A DNA stretch of 9,716 nt from JANYCG01 sp031386665 (GCA_031386665.1 JANNCN010000008.1:1-9716), one strand, 5' to 3'; numbered from the stretch's first letter, positions 1 through 6,452 are shown. Notes: generated by a model not told the origin, from the letters alone. Made by a program: numbers and translations.

Positions 1-137
1 ATCGGCACGCCTTGGGCTTTGCAACCCGCAATCAACGCGTTTTGCGCGGCCAAGTAAGCGGGCAGATCGGTCGCGGTGAAGTACGGTCGCAACCGAAATG
101 AATCTTGGGCGTCGATCACGATAAGACAAGTGTTCAT
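1..137 (-). CDS. Isochorismatase-family cysteine hydrolase, N-terminal fragment
   Basis: Only the first 45 codons are inside the window; the gene continues past the left edge. The protein begins MNTCLIVIDAQDSF, the first beta strand of isochorismatase-like (nicotinamidase-like) hydrolases, in which the Asp after the hydrophobic strand (D9 here) is the usual member of the Cys-Asp-Lys catalytic triad. The catalytic Lys and Cys lie outside the window and cannot be checked. The ATG at 137-135 is preceded by a GGAG Shine-Dalgarno sequence about six bases upstream. Family members hydrolyse small amides or isochorismate, and the substrate cannot be deduced from this fragment. It reads in the same direction as purM, but a terminator and a long AT-rich spacer separate the two, so it is probably transcribed on its own. 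Confidence 0.8.
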   Translation of the reverse strand, partial: MNTCLIVIDAQDSFRLRPYFTATDLPAYLAAQNALIAGCKAQGVP

Positions 138-224
138 GAAAACTCCGAAGGTTGAAGTTGCCTATTTTCAACAGATCTTTCGAGCTATTCCATGACTATC
201 AAGACGTATGACGATCAATTTAGG

Positions 225-252
225 ACATTACCAAGCGACCCTAAGTAGTCAA
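225..252 (-). promoter_or_regulatory. Candidate sigma-70 promoter for the cysteine hydrolase gene
   Basis: Read on the minus strand, TTGACT (252-247) is followed by a 16-base spacer and TAATGT (230-225). A TGG just upstream gives an extended -10 (TGN). This would produce a leader of roughly 80 bases before the ATG at 137. The -10 box is a weak match, so this is a candidate only. Confidence 0.3.
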
Positions 253-299
253 ATTATCCGAAAAATTTGCAAACGATGAGCCAAGAATCTTCGAGGTTG

Positions 300-313
300 A
301 ACCCAGCTGGGTT
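300..313. promoter_or_regulatory. Perfect 14-bp palindrome AACCCAGCTGGGTT
   Basis: The two 7-base half-sites form an uninterrupted dyad with no loop, which suits a dimeric protein-binding site better than an RNA hairpin. It lies about 50 bp upstream of the candidate hydrolase promoter and 163 bp from the hydrolase ATG. The binding protein, if any, is unknown, and chance occurrence cannot be excluded. Confidence 0.3.
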
Positions 314-374
314 TGCGTTTGAAGTACACGGGCCTGCAGTCTGTTGGACTTTGCAAGCGCAAAATGGCTCAAAA

Positions 375-407
375 TTGCTACTAAATATATAGCAAACTAT
401 CTATATA
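375..407. repeat. Overlapping AT-rich inverted repeats
   Basis: TTGCTA (375-380) and TAGCAA (390-395) are inverted around nine bases. TATATAG (386-392) and CTATATA (401-407) are inverted around eight bases, so the two dyads overlap and are mutually exclusive as hairpins. The stretch resembles, from memory only, the short AT-rich dyad sequences scattered between genes in Comamonadaceae genomes. No second copy occurs in this window. Confidence 0.35.
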
Positions 408-465
408 ATTCGAGATCTAGAGACCTATTTTATTCATATTTTGGGCAAAATCGGCTTTTTCCAGA

Positions 466-491
466 AAAAAAGAACCTACAGGTTCTTTTTT
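466..491 (-). terminator. Intrinsic terminator downstream of purM (possibly bidirectional)
   Basis: AAAAAAGAACC (466-476) pairs with GGTTCTTTTTT (481-491) around a 4-base loop. On the minus strand this gives a GAACC/GGTTC core followed by a long T tract, the layout of a Rho-independent terminator. It starts about 45 bases after the purM stop codon. The flanking A and T tracts are symmetric, so it could also stop plus-strand transcripts. Confidence 0.8.
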
Positions 492-535
492 CTATTTTCG
501 ACCAAATTTTGGCTAGTTTTAGCTGCAAAGCCGGT

Positions 536-1651
536 TCAGCCAATTTTCGCCGTCACCGTCACCGCAGCGCCCGCCCCGCGTGGCGCAATCGCGCCAATCG
601 TGCTGACGGTTTCACCTAGGGAGCTCAACGTTGCGGCGCAGGCTTGGGCGCTGGCGGCGTCCACCACGATCACCATGCCAATGCCGTTGTTGAAAGTGCG
701 GTTCATCTCGAAATCATCCACGCCCGAGGCGGCTTGCAGCCAGGCAAACAGCTCGGTTTGCGGCCAGCTGCCTTGGGTCAGGTGCGCGGCCAGGGCGTCG
801 GGCAAGACGCGGGGAATGTTCTCCAGCAGGCCACCACCGGTGATGTGGGCCAGCGCCTTGATGCCAGATTGCCCATCGGCCGCCAAGGGGTGCGCGGCCA
901 GCGCGGCCAGCACGTTTTTGACGTACAGGCGGGTGGGCTGCATCAACGCTTGCTTGAAAGGTTTGCCATCCAATGTGGCGGGCAGGCGGCTTTCATCGGC
1001 CTTTGCTCCCGTGCCGAAAGTGCGTTCAATGCATTTGCGCACCAGCGAGAAGCCATTGGAGTGCACGCCGCTGGACGCCAAACCCAGCACCACGTCGCCC
1101 GCTGCCACGCTTGCGCCAGTCAAAATTTTCGATTTTTCGACCGCGCCCACGCAAAACCCTGCCAGGTCGTATTCGCCAGGCGGGTACATGCCGGGCATTT
1201 CAGCGGTTTCGCCGCCAATCAGTGCGCATCCGCTCAGCTCGCATCCTTTGGCAATGCCGCCAATCACGGCAGCGGCGGTGTCTACGTCGAGCTTTCCACA
1301 GGCAAAGTAGTCCAAAAAGAACAAAGGTTCGGCCCCTTGCACCAGCACGTCGTTCACGCTCATGGCCACCAGGTCTATGCCAACGGTGTCGTGCATGTTC
1401 CATTCAAACGCCAGTTTCAGCTTGGTGCCCACGCCGTCGGTGCCGCTCACCAAAACCGGCTCTTTGTAGCGTTTGGGCACCTCAAACAGGGCGCCAAACC
1501 CGCCAATGCCCGCCAAAACGCCTTCGCGCATGGTTTTTTTTGCCAATGGCTTGATGCGCTCGACCAGCGCGTCGCCAGCCTCCATGTCGACACCAGCGTC
1601 TTTGTAGGTAAGGGGGGTCGAAATTGCAGGAGTATTGGCTGGGATTGACAT
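536..1651 (-). CDS. purM: Phosphoribosylformylglycinamidine cyclo-ligase (AIR synthetase)
   Basis: PurM catalyses ATP-dependent closure of FGAM to 5-aminoimidazole ribonucleotide, the fifth step of de novo purine synthesis, in the cytoplasm as a homodimer. The 371-aa product is slightly longer than the E. coli enzyme and aligns with it throughout: LTYKDAGVD at 14-22, the ATP-binding stretch around VSGTDGVGTK at 68-77, GIDLVAMSVND at 91-101, GGETAEMPGMY at 146-156, SSGVHSNG at 193-200 and HITGGGLLENIPR at 269-281. The family's Gly-rich and acidic nucleotide-site motifs are all present. The ATG at 1651 gives an N-terminal extension of about eight residues over E. coli PurM. No clear Shine-Dalgarno precedes it, so the exact start is less certain than the identity. 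It is transcribed away from the perM-folK operon and ends at a strong terminator. Confidence 0.97.
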   Translation of the reverse strand: MSIPANTPAISTPLTYKDAGVDMEAGDALVERIKPLAKKTMREGVLAGIGGFGALFEVPKRYKEPVLVSGTDGVGTKLKLAFEWNMHDTVGIDLVAMSVNDVLVQGAEPLFFLDYFACGKLDVDTAAAVIGGIAKGCELSGCALIGGETAEMPGMYPPGEYDLAGFCVGAVEKSKILTGASVAAGDVVLGLASSGVHSNGFSLVRKCIERTFGTGAKADESRLPATLDGKPFKQALMQPTRLYVKNVLAALAAHPLAADGQSGIKALAHITGGGLLENIPRVLPDALAAHLTQGSWPQTELFAWLQAASGVDDFEMNRTFNNGIGMVIVVDAASAQACAATLSSLGETVSTIGAIAPRGAGAAVTVTAKIG

Positions 1652-1760
1652 GAGAAAGGGTGGTTTTAAGGGTGGCGCGTCGGATTGCGGGTCAGTCGCG
1701 AATAGAATTTGGGCTGATTTTAAGCGTCAGCCCGCCGCCCGCGGCACCCCGTACCTCGCC
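1652..1760. promoter_or_regulatory. Divergent spacer between purM and the perM-like gene
   Basis: These 109 bases must hold the promoter of purM and probably that of the plus-strand operon. I found no strong -35/-10 pair on either strand; the best minus-strand candidate, CTGACG with TTCTAT 17 bases on, is weak. A 7-bp inverted repeat at 1711-1733 is the clearest structure. Confidence 0.5.
1711..1733. promoter_or_regulatory. Inverted repeat GGGCTGA-N9-TCAGCCC
   Basis: Seven-base arms at 1711-1717 and 1727-1733 flank nine bases (TTTTAAGCG). It sits 27 bp before the perM-like ATG and 60 bp before the purM ATG. It could be an operator for the divergent pair, or a leader hairpin if transcription starts upstream of it. 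No T tract follows, so it does not look like a terminator. Confidence 0.35.
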
Positions 1761-2831
1761 ATGCAATTCACCTCCACCCAAAAACGTGCCTTCAGTTGGC
1801 TGGCCATCGCAGCCGCGGTGCTGCTGGTCTTGTGGCTGATGGGCCCGGTTTTAACGCCTTTTGTGGTCGCCGCTGTGCTGGCGTATGCCTTGACGCCGCT
1901 GGTCAACCGGCTGGACAGTATGGGTCGGGGCCGCATGCCGCGCGTGTTGGCGGTGATCTTGGTCGAGGTGCTGTTTGTATTGACAGTGCTCAGCCTCCTG
2001 CTGCTGATCGTGCCCATCATGGCCAAAGAAATTCCCCTCATGCGCGAACAGCTGCCCAACTTGGCAGACAAGTTCAACGCCTGGCTCACACCCTTGGCCT
2101 CGCAGTATGGATTCAAAGTCGCGCTGGATGTCGCCAGTATCAAAGCCTTTGTGCTGAAGTACCTGAGCGCCAATTTTGAGGACGCGTTTGGCTCGCTGCT
2201 GTCGTCGCTCAAGCTTGGCGGAAGCGTGGCGCTGACCTTGCTGGGTAACGCGGTGCTGATCCCGGTGGCGCTGTTTTACCTGCTGATGGATTGGGAGCGC
2301 TTTGTCGCCCGCGTTGTGGCCTTGGTGCCGCTGCGCTTGCGCACAGGGTTTGACAGCTTCACGCAAGAGGCTGATTTGGTGCTGGGCCAGTACCTGCGCG
2401 GTCAGTTGCTCGTCATGCTGAGCATGGCGGTTTTTTACAGCGTGGGCATGGCGCTGTTCGGGCTCGATTTGGCGTTGCCCATTGGCATCTTCACCGGTTT
2501 GGCCATGTTTGTGCCGTATTTGGGCTTTGGCATTGGCCTGCTCATGGCGTTTTTGGCGGCGCTGCTGCAGTTTGCGTCGATCAAGGCGGTGGTCATGGTG
2601 GCGGCGGTTTTTGGCATTGGCCAGGTGATCGAAGGCTTCGTGCTCACCCCGCGCTTGGTGGGCGAACGCATTGGTTTGCACCCCTTGGCGGTGATTTTTG
2701 CGCTGCTGGCGTTTGGTCAAATTTTTGGACTGGTGGGTGTGCTGATCGCCTTGCCCGCCAGTGCCGTGTTGCTGGTGGCCATTCGGCGCGTGCAGGCCAG
2801 TTACCTGTCCAGCAAGTTGTACACGGGCTAG
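1761..2831 (+). CDS. AI-2E/PerM-family inner-membrane transporter
   Basis: The product is a 356-aa multi-pass membrane protein of the AI-2E transporter family (PF01594; PerM/YdgG type). Hydrophobic segments lie near residues 11-46 (two), 61-85, 152-176, 214-233, 236-270 (two), 274-290 and 308-340. A soluble stretch at about 88-150 between the third and fourth segments is typical of the family. Family motifs are visible in the C-terminal half: FVPYLG at 250-255, QVIEGFVLTPRLVGERIGLHP at 288-308 (in two adjoining parts) and FGLVGVLIALPASA at 322-335. Members have been linked to autoinducer-2 export, permeation or Na+/H+ exchange; the substrate here is unknown. The frame stays open upstream to TTG 1635, antisense to the purM start. 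I chose ATG 1761 because MQFTSTQKRAF precedes the first membrane segment as in relatives, although no Shine-Dalgarno is evident. It is the first gene of the probable operon. Confidence 0.9.
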   Translation: MQFTSTQKRAFSWLAIAAAVLLVLWLMGPVLTPFVVAAVLAYALTPLVNRLDSMGRGRMPRVLAVILVEVLFVLTVLSLLLLIVPIMAKEIPLMREQLPNLADKFNAWLTPLASQYGFKVALDVASIKAFVLKYLSANFEDAFGSLLSSLKLGGSVALTLLGNAVLIPVALFYLLMDWERFVARVVALVPLRLRTGFDSFTQEADLVLGQYLRGQLLVMLSMAVFYSVGMALFGLDLALPIGIFTGLAMFVPYLGFGIGLLMAFLAALLQFASIKAVVMVAAVFGIGQVIEGFVLTPRLVGERIGLHPLAVIFALLAFGQIFGLVGVLIALPASAVLLVAIRRVQASYLSSKLYTG

Positions 2832-2863
2832 GCGAACCTGAGCGGTTTAAGCGTTTTAAGCAA

Positions 2864-3550
2864 ATGAAGCAACTCGCCCTTGACATCGGACTGCTGACGG
2901 GCCCAACCCTCAAAAATTTTGTCGCAGGCCCTAACGCCGCTGTGGTGAGCCATTTGGCCTTGTGGGTCGGGGAGCAATCGCGCGCAGACACACGGTCGCC
3001 CGTGCCCACCTACCTGTGGGGCATCAGTGGCAGTGGCAAAACCCATTTGCTTAAAAGCGCCCGCGAAGCCCTGCGTGAACAAGGGGCCACCGTCGGCTGG
3101 ATGGACGCCAGCTTGCTAGAGCCGCCCGATTTCAACGAAGCCTGGTCCGCCATCTTGCTGGACGATGTGCACCTTTACACGGCGGTGCAGCAGCACGCGG
3201 CTTTCAACTGGTTTGTCAACGCCCAATCGCTCTCGCGCTGGGTCATGGCCGCAGGAGCCCTGCCGCCAGCAGACCTGAGCTTGCGCGATGACCTGCGAAC
3301 CCGCCTAGGCTGGGGCCATGTGTTTGGCTTGCAGGTATTGAGCGAATCTGAGCGGCGGGCAGTTTTGCGCCAAGCGGCAGACGCACGCGGGGTTTTTCTG
3401 AGCGACGAGGTGATGGATTTCATGCTCACCCGTTTCAGCCGCGATTTGGGCAGCCTGATGGATTTGCTGGAGCTGATCGACGGGTTTGCACTGCAATCCA
3501 AACGCGCGGTGACTATTCCGATGATCAAGACGATGCTGGAGAACCTTTAA
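2864..3550 (+). CDS. hda: DnaA regulatory inactivator Hda
   Basis: Hda binds the DNA-loaded beta clamp and stimulates hydrolysis of DnaA-bound ATP after initiation (RIDA), preventing re-initiation. This 228-aa protein is a single DnaA-like AAA+ module without the DnaA DNA-binding domain, the usual Hda size. Visible elements: an N-terminal clamp-binding motif QLALDI at residues 3-8; Walker A GISGSGKT at 53-60; Walker B ILLDDVH at 97-103; the box VII region LRDDLRTRL at 140-148, whose R147 aligns with the arginine finger; and a sensor-2 region around R193 in FSRDLGSL. The ATG at 2864 places the clamp motif right at the N terminus as in homologues, although no strong Shine-Dalgarno precedes it. 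It lies 32 bp after the perM-like gene and directly abuts the next gene. Related DnaA-like proteins are the main alternative, but the clamp motif and size favour Hda. Confidence 0.93.
   Translation: MKQLALDIGLLTGPTLKNFVAGPNAAVVSHLALWVGEQSRADTRSPVPTYLWGISGSGKTHLLKSAREALREQGATVGWMDASLLEPPDFNEAWSAILLDDVHLYTAVQQHAAFNWFVNAQSLSRWVMAAGALPPADLSLRDDLRTRLGWGHVFGLQVLSESERRAVLRQAADARGVFLSDEVMDFMLTRFSRDLGSLMDLLELIDGFALQSKRAVTIPMIKTMLENL
3538..3541 (+). promoter_or_regulatory. Shine-Dalgarno GGAG supporting the TTG start at 3551
   Basis: GGAG lies inside the last codons of hda, nine bases before the TTG that directly follows the hda stop codon. It is the main reason for accepting that TTG as the start, and it implies translational coupling between the two genes. 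Confidence 0.6.
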
Positions 3551-4267
3551 TTGACGCTGCCTTTGAAGCTGAATTTGACCCTGTTTGACCTGGATCACAC
3601 GCTCTTGCCTCTTGATTCTGACTATGCTTGGGGGGAGTTCACCACTACCATCGGCTGGACTGACCCGCTGGAGTTTGCCCGACGCAACGACGAGTTTTTT
3701 GCCCAATACAAGGCCGGCACGCTGGACATTCACGATTACGTGCGGTTTGCCACCGCCGCTCTGTGCCACCAGGGCGAAGTCAATTCGGCGGCAGCGCACC
3801 AAAAGTTCATGCAGCTTGTGATTCAACCCTCCATCACGCCGCAGGCTTTGGCTTTGGTTCAAAGGCACCAGGCCCAAGGCGATACCGTGCTGATGGTGAC
3901 GGCCACCAATGAATTTGTCACCCGGCCCATTGCCACGGCGTTCGGTGTGGATGAGCTGATTGCCGTGCAGCTTGCGCGGCACAGTACGCCACCAGGGCAG
4001 GGCTGGTACAACGGTGAAATCAAGGGCGTGCCGTCGGTGCGTGAAGGCAAAGTTACCCGGATGCAACATTGGCTGGCAGCGCGCGGAATCGGCTGGGACG
4101 ACGTTGAAAGCACTTTTTACAGCGATTCCATGAATGACCTGCCCCTGCTGGAGCGGGTGAATCACCCCGTTGCAACCAACCCGGACGACCGGCTGCGCCA
4201 AATTGCCACGACACGCGGATGGCGCATACTTGACCTGTTTGGCACGCCAGAGGCAAGCCAAAATTAA
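3551..4267 (+). CDS. HAD-superfamily hydrolase, subfamily IB (phosphoserine phosphatase-like)
   Basis: This 238-aa protein is a haloacid-dehalogenase-type phosphatase. Motif I is DLDHT at 13-17, with D13 the expected nucleophile and D15 the acid/base. Motif II is VTAT at 116-119, the motif III lysine is probably K167 in EGKVTR, and motif IV is SDSMND at 191-196, which supplies Mg2+ ligands. The helical insertion between motifs I and II (about 25-100) is the C1-type cap typical of SerB-like subfamily IB enzymes. The set of catalytic residues is complete, so the protein is probably active. The substrate cannot be read from the sequence; a phosphoserine, histidinol-phosphate or other small phosphomonoester are possibilities. 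The start is TTG at 3551, with no base between it and the hda stop; no ATG or GTG occurs in frame before motif I. Confidence 0.9.
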   Translation: MTLPLKLNLTLFDLDHTLLPLDSDYAWGEFTTTIGWTDPLEFARRNDEFFAQYKAGTLDIHDYVRFATAALCHQGEVNSAAAHQKFMQLVIQPSITPQALALVQRHQAQGDTVLMVTATNEFVTRPIATAFGVDELIAVQLARHSTPPGQGWYNGEIKGVPSVREGKVTRMQHWLAARGIGWDDVESTFYSDSMNDLPLLERVNHPVATNPDDRLRQIATTRGWRILDLFGTPEASQN

Positions 4268-4274
4268 CCGACAT

Positions 4275-4279
4275 GAAGG
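4275..4279 (+). promoter_or_regulatory. Shine-Dalgarno GAAGG supporting the TTG start of pcnB
   Basis: GAAGG lies seven bases before TTG 4287. It favours this start over the in-frame ATG at 4170, which would overlap the preceding gene by 98 bases and add 39 residues without family resemblance. Confidence 0.6.
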
Positions 4280-4286
4280 CTTTAGT

Positions 4287-5960
4287 TTGATCAAGAAGTT
4301 CATAGACAAGTTGCTGGGCAAGGCGTCTATCGCCACAGGCCGCAGCAAAAAACCGAAATTCGGCAAACGCGAAGAACTGGGCGTTGCTGTCCACGGCATC
4401 GACCCCAATCTGGTGGATGAACGTGCTGTGGGCGTGGTGCGCACCCTGAAAGACGCTGGCTACGAGGCTTACATCGTCGGTGGCGCAGTGCGCGACTTGA
4501 TGGTCGGTTTGGCTCCCAAAGACTTCGACGTGGCGACCAATGCAACGCCTGAACAGGTCAAAGGTCTGTTTCGGCGGGCCTTCATCATTGGGCGACGCTT
4601 TCGCATTGTTCACGTTGTGTATGGCCGGGGCCGCGAGCATGAAGTGATTGAGGTGTCGACCTTTCGGGCTTATCTAGACAATGCCGCCGCCGAGGCTGTG
4701 GCAGGCAATGAACGCACCAGCAAAGGCGAACTGGCAGGCATGAAGCACGCCGTAGATTCCTCAGGGCGAGTGCTGCGCGACAACGTTTGGGGCCCACAAG
4801 AAGAAGACGCAGTGCGCCGCGACTTCACCATCAACGCCATGTACTACGACCCGCAAACGCAGGTGGTGGTGGACTACCACGGTGGCATTGCCGACACCCA
4901 GAAACGTATCATTCGCATGATTGGCGAGCCCGCCGCCCGCTACCGTGAAGACCCGGTGCGCATCATCCGGGCGGTGCGTTTTGCGGCCAAACTGAGCCCA
5001 CTGGGCTTCACTTTAGAGGCCAAAACTGCGGCACCCCTGGTCAAATCGCAAGAATTGTTGGCCGATGTGCCGCAAAGTCGCTTGTTTGACGAAATGCTCA
5101 AACTCTTGCAAACCGGGCATTCGCTGGCGTCCATCGCCCAACTCAAATTGCTGGGCATGTCGCGCGGTATTTACCCCTTGCTTGACGTGGTGGTGGAGCG
5201 GGCCGAGCAGCCGTTCGTCAGTGCTGCCTTGAAAGACACCGACCGCCGCGTCGGCGAAGGCAAGCCCGTGGCCCCGAGTTTTCTACTGGCCTGCGTTTTG
5301 TGGGCCGATGTGCGCACTGGCTGGGTGGCCCGCACCGAGCAGCGCCAGCCACCGCACCCTGCTTTGCAAGATGCGATTGACGAGGTTTTTAACGCCCGCA
5401 TCGGCGATGTGTCGGGTCGAGGCAGGTTGGCAGGCGACATGCGTGAAATCTGGATCATGCAACCGCGTTTTGAAAAACGCGTGGGCAGTGCACCTTTTGG
5501 CTTGCTGGATCAGCCGCGTTTTCGCGCCGCCTTCGACTTCATGCGTTTGCGCGCTGACGTGGGCGAGGTCGACGAAAGCCTGGCCGACTGGTGGCAAGAG
5601 TTCAGCATGGCCAGCGACTCCGTTCGCCAGGACATGGTGGACCAAGTTCGAGACGAGCAGCAGCAGCGCCCTCGCATGGCGCGCGCGCCGCGGCCCCCGC
5701 GCGAAGCGACTCAAAACCAAAACTTAACGGCAGAGCCGACCGATGGCAAGGCCGCGGGTCAGGATGTTGCGGGTGATGGCGCTTCAGATGAATCCAGCGG
5801 GTCGGGCCGGATGGAAGGTGATGCCCCCAAGAGGCGGCGGCGCAGGCGCAGGCCTGGCACAGACAAAAGCGCTGGAACGGGATCAGAGCCGGGAGCGGGA
5901 TCAGATTCAGGATCAGGATCGGGTTCAGGTTCAGGTTCAGGATCGGGCGTCGCGCCCTGA
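4287..5960 (+). CDS. pcnB: Poly(A) polymerase I
   Basis: PcnB adds 3' poly(A) tails to RNA, marking transcripts for decay and influencing plasmid copy number through antisense-RNA turnover. The 557-aa product (from TTG 4287) has the class II nucleotidyltransferase head: GGAVRD at 65-70, the catalytic Asp pair D79/D81 in KDFDVATN, RRDFTINAMYYD at 177-188, and EDPVRIIRAVRFAAKL at 221-236. The helical neck and body follow. CCA-adding enzymes share the head, but the IKKFIDKLLGK N terminus, the length and the basic C terminus fit PcnB. The C-terminal arm has a run of seven arginines (516-522), probably for RNA binding, and then an unusual Gly-Ser tail (about 539-554) encoded by a hexanucleotide repeat. 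The gene begins 19 bp after the HAD gene and ends 5 bp before folK; pcnB-folK is a classical pair. Confidence 0.95.
   Translation: MIKKFIDKLLGKASIATGRSKKPKFGKREELGVAVHGIDPNLVDERAVGVVRTLKDAGYEAYIVGGAVRDLMVGLAPKDFDVATNATPEQVKGLFRRAFIIGRRFRIVHVVYGRGREHEVIEVSTFRAYLDNAAAEAVAGNERTSKGELAGMKHAVDSSGRVLRDNVWGPQEEDAVRRDFTINAMYYDPQTQVVVDYHGGIADTQKRIIRMIGEPAARYREDPVRIIRAVRFAAKLSPLGFTLEAKTAAPLVKSQELLADVPQSRLFDEMLKLLQTGHSLASIAQLKLLGMSRGIYPLLDVVVERAEQPFVSAALKDTDRRVGEGKPVAPSFLLACVLWADVRTGWVARTEQRQPPHPALQDAIDEVFNARIGDVSGRGRLAGDMREIWIMQPRFEKRVGSAPFGLLDQPRFRAAFDFMRLRADVGEVDESLADWWQEFSMASDSVRQDMVDQVRDEQQQRPRMARAPRPPREATQNQNLTAEPTDGKAAGQDVAGDGASDESSGSGRMEGDAPKRRRRRRRPGTDKSAGTGSEPGAGSDSGSGSGSGSGSGSGVAP
5878..5948 (+). 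repeat. Imperfect hexanucleotide repeat at the 3' end of pcnB
   Basis: From 5910 the reading frame alternates GGA/GGT/GGC and TCA/TCG codons, with units GGATCA and GGTTCA repeated about six times and encoding Gly-Ser pairs. Just before this, a 10-base direct repeat CGGGATCAGA occurs at 5878-5887 and 5896-5905. The unit is six bases long, so gain or loss of whole units would keep the frame and leave the stop codon and the folK start intact. Confidence 0.8.
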
Positions 5961-5965
5961 ATACC

Positions 5966-6439
5966 TTGAGCACCTTGGCAACGCCTTGCTTTGTTGCCCT
6001 TGGTGCCAATTTAGGCGACGCCACGGCGACGATTCAAAGGGCGATTGTGGCGATTGCCCACTTGCCAGACACACAGCTCTTGGGCCAGTCATCGCTGTAC
6101 CGCACGGCACCTTTTCAGGCTTTGGGGCCAGATTTCATCAACGCAGTGGTCGAAATTTCGACAGGCCTCTCAGCTCAGGCCTTGCTTGGCCATCTGCAGG
6201 GGCTGGAGAACTCGGAACATCGTCAAAGACCCTACGCCAACGCGCCGCGAACCCTGGATTTGGACATCTTGTTGTACGGCGATCACTCGATTCAAACGCC
6301 AAGTTTGCAAGTGCCCCACCCGCGCATGAACCAGCGTGCCTTCGTGCTGGTGCCGCTGGCTGAAGTTGCGCCTGATCGGGTGTCGGCTGGGCAACTGGCC
6401 GCTGTCAGCGATCAAATCATTGAGCGAATTCGATATTGA
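5966..6439 (+). CDS. folK: 2-amino-4-hydroxy-6-hydroxymethyldihydropteridine pyrophosphokinase
   Basis: FolK (HPPK) transfers pyrophosphate from ATP to 6-hydroxymethyl-7,8-dihydropterin, giving the substrate for dihydropteroate synthase in folate synthesis. The 157-aa protein matches HPPK in length and order: FVALGANLGD at 9-18, SSLYRTAPF at 42-50, DFINAVVEI at 56-64, and the signature APRTLDLDILLYG at 93-105, with D98 and D100 in the place of the two Mg2+-binding Asp residues of the E. coli enzyme. HPRMNQRAFVLVPLAE at 118-133 closes the family pattern. No ATG or GTG lies in frame near the N terminus; TTG at 5966, five bases after the pcnB stop, is the likely start, with TTG 5975 the alternative. 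No clear Shine-Dalgarno is present, so coupling to pcnB translation is plausible. It is the last gene of the plus-strand operon and converges on the RidA-family gene. Confidence 0.95.
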   Translation: MSTLATPCFVALGANLGDATATIQRAIVAIAHLPDTQLLGQSSLYRTAPFQALGPDFINAVVEISTGLSAQALLGHLQGLENSEHRQRPYANAPRTLDLDILLYGDHSIQTPSLQVPHPRMNQRAFVLVPLAEVAPDRVSAGQLAAVSDQIIERIRY

Positions 6440-6449
6440 TCTTTTTTTT
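6410..6449 (+). terminator. Candidate intrinsic terminator overlapping the end of folK
   Basis: GATCAAATC (6410-6418) pairs with GATATTGATC (6432-6441) with one bulged A, and eight T residues follow at 6442-6449. The stem is AT-rich and therefore modest in strength. It lies mostly within the last codons of folK, leaving only 13 bp between the two convergent genes. On the minus strand no T tract follows the hairpin, so it would not terminate the RidA-family transcript efficiently. Confidence 0.5.
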
Positions 6450-6452
6450 GGG

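Larger units (their letters stand above)
138..535. other. AT-rich intergenic spacer between purM and the cysteine hydrolase gene
   Basis: This 398-bp stretch has no convincing gene. A plus-strand reading frame from TTG 344 runs through it, but it has no family resemblance and continues antisense into purM. The spacer is clearly richer in A and T than the flanking genes, most strongly around 360-490. It holds a possible promoter near 225-252, a perfect 14-bp palindrome at 300-313, overlapping AT-rich inverted repeats at 375-407, and the purM terminator at 466-491. Confidence 0.75.

Noticed and set aside
344..619. Plus-strand open frame of 91 codons in the AT-rich spacer
   Set aside because: It starts at a TTG without a Shine-Dalgarno, crosses the purM terminator and then runs antisense into purM. 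There is no sign of selection as a protein.
644..1648. Long plus-strand open frame (334 codons) and another at 441-1310
   Set aside because: Both are antisense shadows of purM. Their composition (His/Gln/Ala or Ser/Pro/Ala rich) is an artefact of reading GC-rich coding DNA backwards, and neither resembles a protein family.
1635..1760. 42-residue N-terminal extension of the membrane protein from TTG 1635
   Set aside because: It runs antisense through the purM start and the divergent spacer, including the inverted repeat, and adds residues not expected before the first membrane segment.
1851..2720. Minus-strand open frame of 289 codons rich in His, Gln and Arg
   Set aside because: It lies wholly antisense to the membrane protein gene; hydrophobic Leu/Val codons read backwards give this His/Gln pattern. 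No motif is seen.
4170..4286. 39-residue N-terminal extension of pcnB from ATG 4170
   Set aside because: It overlaps the HAD gene by 98 bases in another frame and has no family resemblance; TTG 4287 has a good Shine-Dalgarno and gives the typical IKKFIDKLLG beginning.
3305..4444. Minus-strand open frame of 379 codons across hda, the HAD gene and pcnB
   Set aside because: It is antisense to three confidently identified genes, has no recognisable domain and no Shine-Dalgarno, so it is treated as a chance frame.
5602..6024. Minus-strand frame with Leu-Asn repeats opposite the pcnB tail
   Set aside because: The repeats are just the complement of the Gly-Ser hexamers; no start signal or family resemblance supports it.
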